This document shows, in pieces, positions 47,053 to 58,785 of a stretch of DNA of 64,000 nt; position 1 is the first letter of the stretch, and the number at the start of each line of letters is the position of its first letter. The position numbers were made by a program, and so were the translations under genes. This DNA comes from Balanoglossus misakiensis (taxonomy: Eukaryota > Hemichordata), in the NCBI GenBank assembly GCA_040954595.2, contig CM082588.2, positions 4,030,001 to 4,094,000 of the forward strand. The letters run 5' to 3'. The notes under the pieces were generated by a model, which worked only from the letters and a program-made list of their open reading frames with translations, did no database searches and was not told the DNA's origin.

Positions 47053-48693
47053 TCAATACATGTGTGTCGTGCATACATGATTCTAACTTTCATTTATGCT
47101 TACAGTTGTTGTCATGGAAAAGCATTCTCCAATCGCGATTGCATTCGTTCATTTAATTTGTGAATCCAATTACTTCTTCCAAGATGATTGAATCCTAAGT
47201 ATAATTTAAAGTTTTTTTTCCAAAAAAAAATCGTAATCTGCATGAGTGAACTACATGTATATACGAAGCGGTGATGGCGACATGGAGTAGCTGGAGACAT
47301 TATTTCTGGACTTTTCTAATGACACGTGCTCACAAAATATCAAGATGCACAATCAGTAAGAAGAGGGTGGTCGATATGTCCCTCTTTTAATCAGGAATCC
47401 AAACTACACCTACTCAAGATTTACAGAGAACTCTCTAAACCAAACCATGTATTTGCTACACTAAAACAGTTCAGGAACTATGAGTGGAGCGGTCTCCAGA
47501 CTGAGATGCCGCGCTGATACAGACGATGTTCAACTTGCTATTCCTCAGAGGGGAAGTGAAAGCTGACCGAGGGATTTGAACTTCGATCACGTAGCGGTAA
47601 TAAATGTAAACGGTGTGTTTAATGTGAAATCCCGTGTAATTCTAATGGGTGTCGTTACATAGAATGCCCAACGGCATCGTGTTCGTTCTAATCCCAACAA
47701 AGACTTCTCTCATGTACATCTAAGTTAGCGCCTCTCACTCATCAACATTAAAAGATGTGCAACTTAAACCCCCTGATCGGGGGAAATTGATCTGCTCAAC
47801 TTCAGGGCAAATGAGACAATAAAGGTTGATTTTTTACAGTATTTTTTCCGGTGTAGTGAAAATGAGTTTCCTGTTCATTGCGCAGAACGCTGTACTTGGA
47901 TTCCAACCATTCAATTCGACTTCACAGCCTGTGGTTGAATACTAATGAACCAAGGCTACACTAACAATGGCGATTGCGTAAAACACACAGTCAACTTTTT
48001 TAGGGCAGAAGAACACGCTGAAGTTGATATACTTAACTTGTATATACAGGACATGTTATTGGAAGATATGGCGCAGTCGCCAACAAGTCAAAGTAGGCAC
48101 AACATGTATTGGTTGGCAGAGGGAACAATGGTGTCTGTTTATCGCGCATGTGTAGTTCAGACGACCGCCACCCTTTAATATTTCAAACTTCATAGCCACC
48201 GGATTCACGCAACAAACGATCCTGATCGACAGCAGGCTGTACATTACAAACACACGTATCGATGACATTTGTTAGAATAAGCAAGACCGGTGTGTACATT
48301 TTCATAGTAAATATTTTATGCGTTTTCGTTCTCGCGAGGCCGTAAAGAGGCGCTGGTTTACGACGTGGGTTTCTGGCTGTAAAAAATTAAACGCTTAACA
48401 AGAATGTGATATAGCTGACATTAAGACATTGTGATATCAATAACCAATATGACAGTGCACTTTTCACCTGTTTGGTTCGGTCAGTGGCCTACAACGACAA
48501 CTTTCTTTGTTAAAGTTTTCACAGTCACAAAACTAGAGGGCACAACATTTCACCCGGCTCAGTCTGCAAGAGTATTCTACTTTGATATTCGCCGCGTAAG
48601 GACTCATCCGCAAATACAGTCAATGCGACTCTCTCCTTAAATCTCGACTATGCTAATGCCTTATAATATGGGCCACCGGCATCACACGTTATC

Positions 48694-48709
48694 AGAGAGA
48701 GAGAGAGAG
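48694..48709. repeat. (GA)n microsatellite
   Basis: About eight GA units. Confidence 0.9.
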
Positions 48710-49430
48710 CGCAAAACTCCACGGCACGTTTAATTGCACAGGTGAGGAAACATGAACGCTTATTTTGATGAAATTCCATTGGCTCCCTGTAATGTATGTG
48801 ATTAAATTCAAGACTTCACTTCTCTCACCCACGAAGCTTTGAATGGCGCCGCGCCTGAATACCTAACTGCACTCATACGAATGTAATAGTTATCCTACCA
48901 AGAAGAATTTGTTTCTTCAAATTCCATGTAATATGCTCAAATGTTTACGGTGATTGTACATCCATGTATGCTGCTGCTGCTACATGTACTTTGTGGAGTG
49001 GAATGACGAGTCATATTCCTTCAAAATCTAGTACAGACCTTTTAAAATCTGGACTGACTTTTGAGAAGCATTCGTGTACTCGTGTCAGACTGACTGTTTA
49101 ACTGTTTAAAATTTCCGTGTACATTTGATAGACACCACGCGTTATTTCTGATCTATTTGATGATTAATCGGGCGTTGTTCACCGGTGAGTAAAAGTATAA
49201 CAGTAAAAAAGTTCAATCAATTTAGGATTTAGTGATACACGCTTGCTATATTTGTTTGTTTGAACCACCGTGGCCTCGGGAAAATAAATCAATGTCGCTG
49301 ACATTGTGGAAATAATATTTTTTTAAACTTCCCCGCAATGAATGATTAAATTTGTTATTAAACTGTGATTTGGTATTGATAGATGCTCGGTAAATACTAA
49401 AGGTGGATAGTTTAATCAAGATGTACTCAC

Positions 49431-49475
49431 CACTAGTTGATTCATGACAGGATATCAGAAATGGCAACATAAATT
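49431..49475 (-). CDS. Candidate 45-bp exon of an unidentified minus-strand gene
   Basis: Excellent acceptor (TTTCTTTTTTTCCAG) and donor (GTG|GTGAGT). One frame is open, phase 1 on both sides, encoding FMLPFLISCHESTS. A second symmetric phase-1 exon lies at 58717-58785 on the same strand, so the plus-strand GPCR could sit inside an intron of this gene. No family recognised. Confidence 0.35.
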
Positions 49476-52400
49476 CTGGAAAAAAAGAAATGAGTAACCT
49501 TCAATATTTGTGTTTGTGATCATGTTTTCCCTATATGATATGATGCAGATTTTGTTTATATTTTCTTGTGCGTGTGCGGCCAATGATGTATCTAACTTAT
49601 GGGATGGCGTGTGATAACGATCTATGACGTCATTGAAATTAGTCTGGTGTGGTTTGAAGGCCACGCAAGTTGTATATACATGTGTGTCTAGGTATTTGTC
49701 TGGGTGTATGTCTGGGTGGGTTTTTTTTACCGTTTACTGGATAAACTGTGGGCAGTCGTTCGACAGCAGAATTAATATATTTTACCTGCGTCTAACCTAA
49801 AACGATTAAACTAGATTAGTGTCTAGACGTGCACGTGTATATAAAGGCAGGTGGTGTAAACTATGCTTTAGTTTGTACTATCAGTAACAGACAGGGCTTT
49901 GTGAACACTGTGTACACATATAGTTTGGCCAGATGTCACTGTTTTGCCCTGTCTGAACACCAAGCTTCTTTACCTGTACTGCGTGTATCTTATTTCCTGT
50001 AGAACTAACACTATGTTTACATCATTTGAGAATGTCAGCCTGGGATAGAAGATCAGATTAAAGTGAAGGGATGTCTCAGTGCGTGTTAACTTGTGTTAAC
50101 ACGATTACAACGGGAGACGAAATTAGAGCTCCTATATTTAAAGGATAAAGGACAAGTCTCTATTCACGCAGGAATCGACATTTGTCATTTCGAATTTCAA
50201 ATATCGGCGAATGCGGAAAAATTTCGTTGATTAGTGAAATCACGGCGAGAAATGGTTTTACGATATGATTTAATCACGAAGGTGATTAATTTAATTTTTT
50301 ATTTTATTTTTGAGTTTTGAAGGATGTTATTTTATATGGCTTCAGTGCTAAATATCGTAATCACGATAGGCTAGCGTTGCTATGGGCCTACCGAGCTCTG
50401 GGCAGAAACTTGTTGCCATGGCCTTTGAAATAACAAATGCTGGATAGATAAATGAAATATACAATAGCGTCTTATGGGTTGTTGTTCATCATTCATTGGA
50501 TTAACTTGGATTTGAATTCATAATGCATGTTTGTTTTTTCTCGTGGTTACAATATGATCATCATTTAATCCTTTAGGTACAATAGTCTCAGCTAAATGTT
50601 TAATGTCTTTTTTCACTGCAGCACATTACTTTTCCTTTTTGAATATCTCCGACAGTTGATCCTGTTTTATTGTAGCATCCGTGCGGAAAACCAGGGGATT
50701 TTAGTGTCACGTTTACCGTTTTTTTGTCGAAACCGGGTCGTCAGGTTGATTTGGAAATGGAAAGAAGCGTTTCACAGCTCAGAGTTGACTGACAGTTTCG
50801 CGCTGCAGCGTCACGTGCCAAGGGGAAATCGAAACGTGATTGAAGCATGTGATTTTTTCGCCTATTGTGTCGTGTCAATATGTGTATGGAAGTGTGAAGA
50901 TCATTCTTTTATGTACGTACAAATGTTTAATTTTGGCTATGACAGCTGCAAGGCATGAAAGGCTTGTCACGACACATGATTTCGACTTCAAGTTTGTAAT
51001 AGACACGTGTTTTCCCCTGAGTGTCCATGCTGTCACGTGGGACGTTACAACTACGACCCTCCGTGGCCAATTTCAACATCCGGGCAACTATACTGTATGC
51101 GACTCGTGACTCCAGAATCATTACTTTCTTCCATATCTCAATAATTGTTTACTGCTGTCAGTGACTTTGTGACGCGTTCGGATAACTACTTCACCGAGAG
51201 GTTTCATGAACTTAATTTTGAAAATAAAGGGATTTGCCGATAAAGTGTGAAATCGGAGGTATATACCTTCCGCCCATCAGAATCACAGAAAACATCGACA
51301 TGGGAGTGTGAGTCAGACAGAAGTTATAAAAACAGAGCGTAACCGGCATTTCGCGAACAACGATGTTAGCTGCAAAGCTCGTCAGGGAAGCATTTTCCTG
51401 AGCTTCGCATTGCCATTTCGGCGACTCAAAAATTGCTCTGGATGCCGTCGGCTATCTGTGGTATTTCACCATCTATAACAATTAGTCTTGCGTCGGTACT
51501 TGGGAATCTGGGAATTTCGACAGAGAAATTACATAATCCAGGCATTTGATTGCTGTTTTTCAGCGAAAAATGTACGTTGACTTGGAGGTAGGCGTACATG
51601 TATAAAGATTGCGCGTACACACAGCGAATTGGTTAACGTCTGTGACGTAGGGATGTCATGGTCTACATGTACGTCACACACCAGGCGGAGACCAAGCTCA
51701 TGAGATACAGAACGTGCATGGGTACTGAAAACGACAGTGGTACATTCTCATCAAGTCGAGTACTTTAAATGCATTTTCTTTAATCACTCGCAAGGTGAGA
51801 AAGGAACATAAAATGTAACCTCTGCTGCTTTATTTTGCAAGTCTGCGGGCGAGGCTTAAATATCAAGCCAATTTGAGAAGTTCCCAGAGTGACGTAAACA
51901 GGAAGTGACGTGTCTGGGGCTCTGTCTCCCGTGCCAGAGAAAAGAGAATAATTTCCAATGCTGCGTATATGGGAACATCATGGTACGAAAATTTATCACA
52001 CAAGCAACTGAAGTACGGCCTTCTCTGGGCAACAAACGACGTAGCCGCAGTAACTATCAAGTCACCGATCAGAAAGTGGCTCCAGGCACCCCAACAAGTT
52101 AAATCCCACTTTCACGATTCGCTTTTAACATTCGTTGTACGGATTCCAGATCTTTATCTAAGCTTATGCCCCAATTTCCCCTATCCTGTTAGCCACCTGA
52201 ATACCATAACACCGCGTTCCATGAAATCTGACGCAAAATAATAGGTCAGTAGAAATTGGGTTTGGAAGATTAAACCGCCCTTTCTATGGAGGTTATAGGC
52301 TCTAGAACGCAGCTCCCATTAAGCACAATAGAATCAATACAAGTTTTAAAGTTACTGTTACTCGTGGCTTTTTAATGGATCATGGAATCAAATTGCTTCA

Positions 52401-52490
52401 GAGGCCAACTTATCCACTGAGTATTACTGATTTCTATTGAGGGAAATAGGCCACTCGACATTTAACCCCCTCTCTCTCTCTCTCTCTCTC
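49476..52490. other. No supported gene
   Basis: AT-rich DNA. Open frames such as 50596-50958 (plus) show no motif. Confidence 0.4.
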
Positions 52491-52843
52491 TTAAAGGGAC
52501 AAAGTCTCTCTCTGGCTGCACTTTTTCCATTAATTATATTTGATACAAGACACTGTTTATGTTATTCTACATGTGGATATATAGTGAATCAATGTTCGAC
52601 CACACACACTTTCCATCCCACTTGTAGACACGAGAGTGAAAAGCTCGCCAAAATGAATAATCAGTCTTTACCATTTATTCATTTTTGCGAGATCTTTACT
52701 CATATTCTACAAATGGGAAGGAATTTGTGTGTGGTCGAACATTGATTCACTATATATCCACATGTAGAATAACATAAACAGTGTCTTCTATCAAACACAA
52801 TTAATAGAAAAAGGGCAGCGAGAGAGAGACTTTGTCCCTTTAA
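52491..52843. mobile_element. 353-bp fold-back element with TTAA ends
   Basis: Two arms of about 165 bp are inverted copies around a short loop near 52667. The outer ends read TTAAAGGGACAAAGTC and its complement. TTAA lies at both tips, either as target duplication or as part of the terminal repeat. No coding capacity, so it would be non-autonomous. It is inserted beside a (CT)n tract. Confidence 0.85.
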
Positions 52844-53257
52844 TTTACTAACGTGTACCAAGTCGACCACAAAAACAACGATATTGATAGGACATTAAGA
52901 ATACTACAAAAATTACCACAAAACTAGGCAAACGATTGGAAAAGAAACAACTTAATACAAAATCACATGGCCGTCACATCACTGCGCGCGGCTGTAACAG
53001 ACGGAGTTAAACCTTATCCCAGAATCCTTTGCACCTGTTTTATAATGCCTCCTTGAGGTATTACGTTCCCAGTTTCACTCGCACCGTCTGCCATCACTCG
53101 GTGTCAGAACACTCAGTCCCACAGCTGTCTAAAAGGTATGTTTTACTCTTCTTTTTGAACGAAAAACCACTGGCTAACCTACACCGTGTATTTTTTTTAG
53201 TCAAATCAAAGTTGTGTGTTCGTATTACGTACGTCAACCTCAAACTGCTGTATTTTA

Positions 53258-53607
53258 CAGCTCACAAAAACTTCAAGACGTTGTTCCGAACACTTCTTGT
53301 CAATTTTCAGCAGATTGAGATCTTCTCCAAGTCATTGCTCCTTTTAGATGCACATAGTACCTGAAAAAGCTCTAGTCACAAAGCGAAACGTCGTAAACAG
53401 AGAAAAAACCCACATATGTCGTGTACAATGGCTGCCGGCGGTCTTCTTTTCAATTTAGCTCACATAGACTACAAGGATACTGAGATCTTGCCCAAGTCAT
53501 CACTGTCACTAAGATGTACCCAAAGAAGCTCATAGTTACAGAGCGAAACGTCGCAAACAGGAAGACATATATGTCGTGTACATGACAATGGCTGACGGCT
53601 CCTTTTT
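53258..53607. repeat. Direct repeat pair, about 160-190 bp each
   Basis: Two diverged adjacent copies share GCGAAACGTCG(T/C)AAACAG (53383, 53543) followed by ATATGTCGTGTACA and ATGGCTG(C/A)CGG. Confidence 0.7.
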
Positions 53608-55529
53608 ACATACAATTAATGTCACATTTTCCCTTAATACCGACAGGGTACATAATCTGTACGTACATTTAAATGTTACTTGTTAGGAAATCCCTGAGTG
53701 TGCGGATTATTGAGCGATGGCCGTGTATACTGGAAACGTCAGGGGATAAATCAGCGGTGCTGTACACACGGGCGCCATTTGTTAAGACACCATCACCCGT
53801 TGAATTGTACAAATTAATGACATTTTTAAAAGTCAAGGGTCAGGTGCAAGTGGGAAGATAGGGCTGCATAAGATCTACTTTAAACATGCTGGACGTTACA
53901 AGGGAGATCTCCTGATTTCAAATTATTGTTAAACGAATCCAAGCAAACTATAAAAATAGCATGGAAAAATTTAGAAGACGATATTTTGTTGCGTTGTGTA
54001 GGCAACCTGTCGTCAGCCAATTTTAATCAGGTGCGTCATAGTCATCTGACATGAAAAAAGAGTCACTTTTCTATACATTGAAGACTGGGAGCAGGGCTAC
54101 ACTGAAACGTTTTTAATATCAGAAACCCAAGAGATGGCAAAAAATTACTTTCGTGCTATTGTATGGTTTCCCAAACACGCAGTATACAACGACATTCAGT
54201 CACATCAGCCTAAGGACTGCTAGAGAATGTTTGAACATTGGCAAATCGCCTTGTTTGACTAGTGCTTTTCAAACACGCCCATGAGATTGTAAAATACATA
54301 ACCGACGCAGGAAGTCGTCTCAATTCTGAGCATTTCTGCTGAGTGTGATTCAAAACACCATTTACAACACATGTGAACGTTCTTTTTCTAGTAGCCAGGA
54401 GCTTTATATTGATCCAAGCCTGATTTCAAGCCGGGTTTTTAGAGTTTCGAACTAACAAGGTCGCATAGCATTGTCTCTCACTGATTTCTTGAATTTCTAT
54501 AATTCCATTTTATGGCGTTATTTGCACGCCATAGTGAACTTCTTTCAGTCAGAATTTACTGTACCACACCTTTTCATGAAAGGTTTGAGTTATCTCAACT
54601 GTGATTTTCATATTTCTGTGTTTTCGGCTGAAATCTGTAATTTTTAAAGCGCTATCTGTAACTGACGTTCTCCTCTGTGGGTGAGACAGAAAAAAGAAGA
54701 TACACTATAACGAGGATTTCTTTGATTGCCTACTATAAATGATCCCAATTTAGTTCGCCTGACAAACTCAGTATGCAATTTAGACGCGACGATGGTTTAA
54801 GGGTCTTTTCTGGTACAATTATCTTTCTCCCTTTACTATTATTGCACGGGTTTATAACCAAATGAAAGGGTAGGAGGCGTATTTCCACGTTGTGCAATGA
54901 CGTGGAAAAATAATGTATACCTAGCTGTTCTTCAAGTAATGGTGTTTGTGAAATATACAGTACATAAGAAAAATGTCTTAATGCAATCTGACAATTTCAC
55001 GTCGATCATAATGTTTTGCAAGGTTCATAAACAAACGTTATACAAAATGTATCTGCGACAAGTGTGACTATCATTAAGATTTTGAAATTGCGTTGTACAG
55101 TGTATTAACGCGCTTTAGAAGGCTCCTAATGGCTTCAATTGTCTGGTATAATTGAATGTATTGCCTTAAATTGCCTGTCATTTTGGAAATTGACAGTTGT
55201 GGCTTGTATACTATGATTATGTTTTACATTAAGCGTGTTATGTGCAGTTCAACCCTGACTCTTTATTGAATGTACTGCATGCAATGACGCTAATTTCTCA
55301 TATTATTACTGTACATTGTATCAGATATAAATCTTAGCATTAGGCCCTACTATTGATTAATTAATTATTAAATACCCGTAAAGCGCCATTAAGTGTTCAT
55401 GGGTGCTTATCAATGGAAGAAATGTCAAATTTAAAACCGATCGAAAACAAGCAGATTAGATAGATGTCACCACGCCTGTTGGCGACCTGCTACACCCCTC
55501 TCAAAATTCTCCACCTGTGGCTGATTTTT

Positions 55530-55555
55530 CTCCTCCTCCTCCTCCTCCTCCTCCC
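55530..55555. repeat. (TCC)n microsatellite
   Basis: About eight TCC units in a pyrimidine-rich stretch. Confidence 0.95.
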
Positions 55556-56017
55556 CTCTTTCCAGAACACACACTGCCACTTTCAACATACACCCCCCTC
55601 CCCTTAATCTTGGAATCGCCGTCCCTACGTGACAGCCTCCCGAAATGGCATTTGTTCACGTGACGTCACAAGGCACCTCAGGAAGGGACATAAAGCTTAT
55701 CGATGACGTCACGTCGAGCGAAATTTAAGTAGAAATGGGTAGGACCAATGGGAAATGAATTCGTTCGCAAAGTCTGCCTAATCGCGGAGGATTATAAATT
55801 GAATCGGGTATGCGTTCTCCGCAGCTGTTCTTTCTGTTGGAAATTCAAATATTTAAAGCAGAAAAGCTTGTGGCGCCTGGCGAATTTTAATCGGCGCGAT
55901 CAAGAAATATGAGTGCCAGGTCTGTCACCTGAGGATAATGAAATAAGGTGTAAATCATCGAATCGAATTCAACGCATGCACCGCAATAATAGATCAATGA
56001 TTCTTGTTTTCCCACAG

Positions 56018-56280
56018 ATATGACCTAGAGGGTTCTGGGTGGATTATTGCAGAGTTATAGTCTGAAGAAGAAAAGACCATAATCCGTCTGTATCCGTTTG
56101 TATACTTCAGACAAGGAATGCGTCATTCCTTATGGCTGTGGGTCGTTAAAGCTCATAATGGTATGACTTCAGAACCTGAAGATAACAGACCGAACTCGTA
56201 CGTTATTGTCAAGTGCCGCCGCGATAGGATCGCCGGCGCACTGCCGGCCAACACGCACTTGACTCGCAGACCAGTGAACC
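56018..56280 (+). promoter_or_regulatory. GPCR 5' leader with several uORFs
   Basis: A strong acceptor (TTGTTTTCCCACAG) ends at 56017, so the leader is probably spliced to an unseen 5' exon. Upstream ATGs are at 56020 (ATG ACC TAG), 56118 (out of frame, running past the main start to 56408), 56132 (5 codons) and 56158 (ATG GTA TGA). In-frame stops just before 56281 rule out an N-terminal extension. Translation of the receptor may be restrained. Confidence 0.55.
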
Positions 56281-57447
56281 ATGGATTACGGCAGCATCGA
56301 CTACGATCGCATCCTGGAGCGATCGGGGGAGCTCGGCGCGATAAACATCACCTTGATCGAGAAACTGCTGGCCGAGCTGAACTTCAGCAGCCTGCAGGAG
56401 TTTGTTGATTATTTCGACATCGACGTGCCCAGCATCGTGCACGAGATGTCGCTCAGCTCCAAGATAACGCTGGGGTTCTTCTACGCCCTGGTGTTCGTCC
56501 TGGCCGTGGTGGGCAACATCCTGGTCATCATGGCGGTCGTCTTCAACAAGACCATGCAGACCGTGACCAACGTTTTCATCGTGTCGCTCGCCGTGTCGAA
56601 CTTCATGATCGCCATGTTCTGCATCCCGTTCACGTTCATCGAGGCCACGACCGCCGAGTGGGTCCTGGGATCCGTCATGTGCAAAATCCTGCCGTACATA
56701 ACCACGGTGTCGGTGACATCAAACATCTTAACGCTGACCTGCATCGCCGTGAATCGCTACTACGCCGTCTGCTTTCCGCTGCAGAACAAAGTGAAGATGA
56801 CTAAATGCCGGGCTATCTGGATCGCGGTGATAATCTGGTTCGTTGCTATGGCAGCCATGGCCCCGCAGCTCTTTGTCTTGCAAACCCACGTAATCCGAGA
56901 TATTCTCTGGGACAGAGAATACATCATCTGCATGGAGGTTTGGCCGCGGAAACACCAGAAAAAGATATTCACTTTCTTTATCGTGGGTTCCTTCTACCTC
57001 CTGCAGATTGCGATCATGACCGGTCTCTACGCGAGGATCGGCCACCGGCTGTGGGCGAAGAACGCCGTGGGGCCCTCGCAGATCCACCCGGAGTACCTGG
57101 CGGCGTCGCTGAGGAGGAAGCGGCGCGCCACGCTGATGCTCATCCTCGTCGTGGTGCTCTTCGCCCTCTGCTGGGCTCCCTTCCAGGTGGTCAGCGTCAT
57201 CCGCGAGTTCCCGCCGCTGCCGGACAACGAGACGAACCGCCTGATGTTGGCCGTGGTGCAGCTGATCGCCTTCTGCGACACCTGCATCAACCCGTTCATT
57301 TACGCCTTCCTCAACGAGAACTTCAGGAAGCGCTTCATCGCCTCGCTGAGATGCAAGAGACGCAAGCGCCCAACAAAGGTGGTGGTCCAAGCCCAGAAAC
57401 AGCTCTACCAGACCAAGAATATTTACATCGCGGAAAGTATTATTTGA
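56281..57447 (+). CDS. Class A neuropeptide GPCR, QRFP/NPFF (RFamide) receptor-like
   Basis: Complete 388-residue, seven-helix receptor in one exon, probably a plasma-membrane RFamide-type peptide receptor. The start has A at -3 and G at +4. Visible: N-terminal sequons N22 and N34, GN79 (TM1), Cys134-Cys217 disulphide pair, W186 (TM4), CWAP 297-300 (TM6), NPxxY 337-341 (TM7), and basic third loop and tail. The segments ILTLTCIAV before the TM3 end, HQKKIF before TM5, and LWAK-NAVG after TM5 resemble vertebrate QRFPR. Oddities: Asn107 replaces Asp2.50, NRY (158-160) replaces D/ERY, and Gln242 takes the place of Pro5.50. The CDS is much more GC-rich than its flanks. Other possibilities are NPFF, orexin or an invertebrate-expanded relative. 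Receptor class is certain; the ligand is inferred. Confidence 0.95.
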   Translation: MDYGSIDYDRILERSGELGAINITLIEKLLAELNFSSLQEFVDYFDIDVPSIVHEMSLSSKITLGFFYALVFVLAVVGNILVIMAVVFNKTMQTVTNVFIVSLAVSNFMIAMFCIPFTFIEATTAEWVLGSVMCKILPYITTVSVTSNILTLTCIAVNRYYAVCFPLQNKVKMTKCRAIWIAVIIWFVAMAAMAPQLFVLQTHVIRDILWDREYIICMEVWPRKHQKKIFTFFIVGSFYLLQIAIMTGLYARIGHRLWAKNAVGPSQIHPEYLAASLRRKRRATLMLILVVVLFALCWAPFQVVSVIREFPPLPDNETNRLMLAVVQLIAFCDTCINPFIYAFLNENFRKRFIASLRCKRRKRPTKVVVQAQKQLYQTKNIYIAESII

Positions 57448-58716
57448 GTTTGTAGGATATACAGTTTCAGATATGCATAATTGGAATAAGAGTTATTTTG
57501 TATACACCTGGATTTGCTAGGGTCGGAAAACATAAGTTTTTCACCATAAAGCCGGTTATGAACAGTTTATAGTTTAATATTGGTGCGTACCTATATTAGG
57601 GGTTAACTTCATGCAGTACAGTACTGTAAATTTATTACTGGTACATGGTTAAAGCCGGTTGATTGCAAACACGTTTTCAAAACTGACTTATGTTTACATT
57701 TTTTGAGGTGGACATACTGTATGTGAACGGAAACATTTGCTTCATCATGTTTCAGATGCAAGCATTAGTTTCATAAAGTGAATCATTTAAAGTTTGTAAT
57801 TCGTCTAGGGAAAGCATGCGAAATAATCATGGAATAATTAGGCGATGCGCTAAAATACCCAACCAGCTCCCAAAAGTGTAGCGAACTGGCCCCATAGAGA
57901 CGTGTATTGGCCTCCATCATCTTTTTGCGCAGTAATTGTCTGCCGGCGGAAAAGTAATCTGATGTATAACCTGCTGTACGCAACATCCAGCGGAAAGATT
58001 AACGCAAGATGACTCACTAATATTCATTCAAATATGACATTTTGTTTACCAGTATATACCTTTCCTTATCTCATAGCCTGGCCTACCCCCGGAGACAATG
58101 TTTTTTTGTCCAGATTGTCTGTCTGTCAATGCAATTTCAGTTTCATTTAAAACCTACTCCTGAATTTGCCTAGCCTTAGCCCTATTTCATGGCGAAATAT
58201 TCTGTGAAGAATAGACATGTTTTTCTTCGCCTTTGAGTACATAATTATCTAATTTCGATGAGTGCATCTGACTAATTTAATAATTCCTTTCCTTTTTGGG
58301 GGAAATAATGTTTGAATGACGCATGCGGACTGCGTTTTGTTTAGACCATTTGCGATCTTTGCACCTTCGTTTCGATTTGGGAATACTATTACATGCAGTT
58401 TGGGTGAGGCATTTGAAAAAGCAACGTTTGTATTGCCCGTCTGAAATACTCGAATGCTTTCTTATATAACTCGATTTGAGGGGACATTTCATTTTCGGAA
58501 AAGAAAAATGCGGTAATTAGAAATGACGGCAATTAAACGAAGGGAAGAGCCATTTTTGAGGGGGGGGGGGGCACGACCGACGCACAAACAATACAATTTG
58601 TGTGAGTGTGTGTGTGTTAATGTGAGTCCCGCTATCTAAGTTGTTGTGTTCCTTAGGCCCGTAAAATTGTATTGTAGCATTGAAACAATTATGAAACAAC
58701 AAGAGAATTTACTCAC
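57448..58716. other. GPCR 3' flank, no further gene
   Basis: AT-rich DNA with no close AATAAA; the nearest seen on plus is about 1.3 kb downstream. A G-run of about 12 lies at 58559-58571 and a (GT)n stretch at about 58600-58617. Confidence 0.4.
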
Positions 58717-58785
58717 CGTTCCTTTGTATGCTTCTGTCGTCAGTCAACGTAACTCCCACACTTCCATGGTAACAGTATCTTTGAT
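58717..58785 (-). CDS. Candidate 69-bp exon of an unidentified minus-strand gene
   Basis: Acceptor CATTTATTTAG and strong donor ACG|GTGAGT bound a segment open in one frame, phase 1 at both ends. It encodes QRYCYHGSVGVTLTDD and six more residues. Symmetric phase-1 exons are typical of extracellular modules, but no domain is recognised. It may belong with 49431-49475. Confidence 0.38.

Larger units (their letters stand above)
38742..49430. other. Long region without a supported gene
   Basis: Contains two MITE copies (listed), a (CT)n tract at 42310-42330, a (GA)n tract at 48694-48709 and, near 44479, a TTAAAGGGACA end resembling the fold-back element at 52491. Open frames here are short and unrecognised. 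Confidence 0.4.
52844..56017. other. No supported gene; GPCR upstream region
   Basis: AT-rich with the direct repeat and (TCC)n tract listed. From about 55470 to 55760 the sequence is pyrimidine-rich, then holds several TGACGTCA-like or GTGACGTCAC motifs (55660-55715) that could be CRE-type sites. Confidence 0.4.

Noticed and set aside
56481-57455. Long minus-strand and alternative plus frames across the GPCR
   Set aside because: Shadows of the GC-rich receptor CDS; no domain features in those frames.
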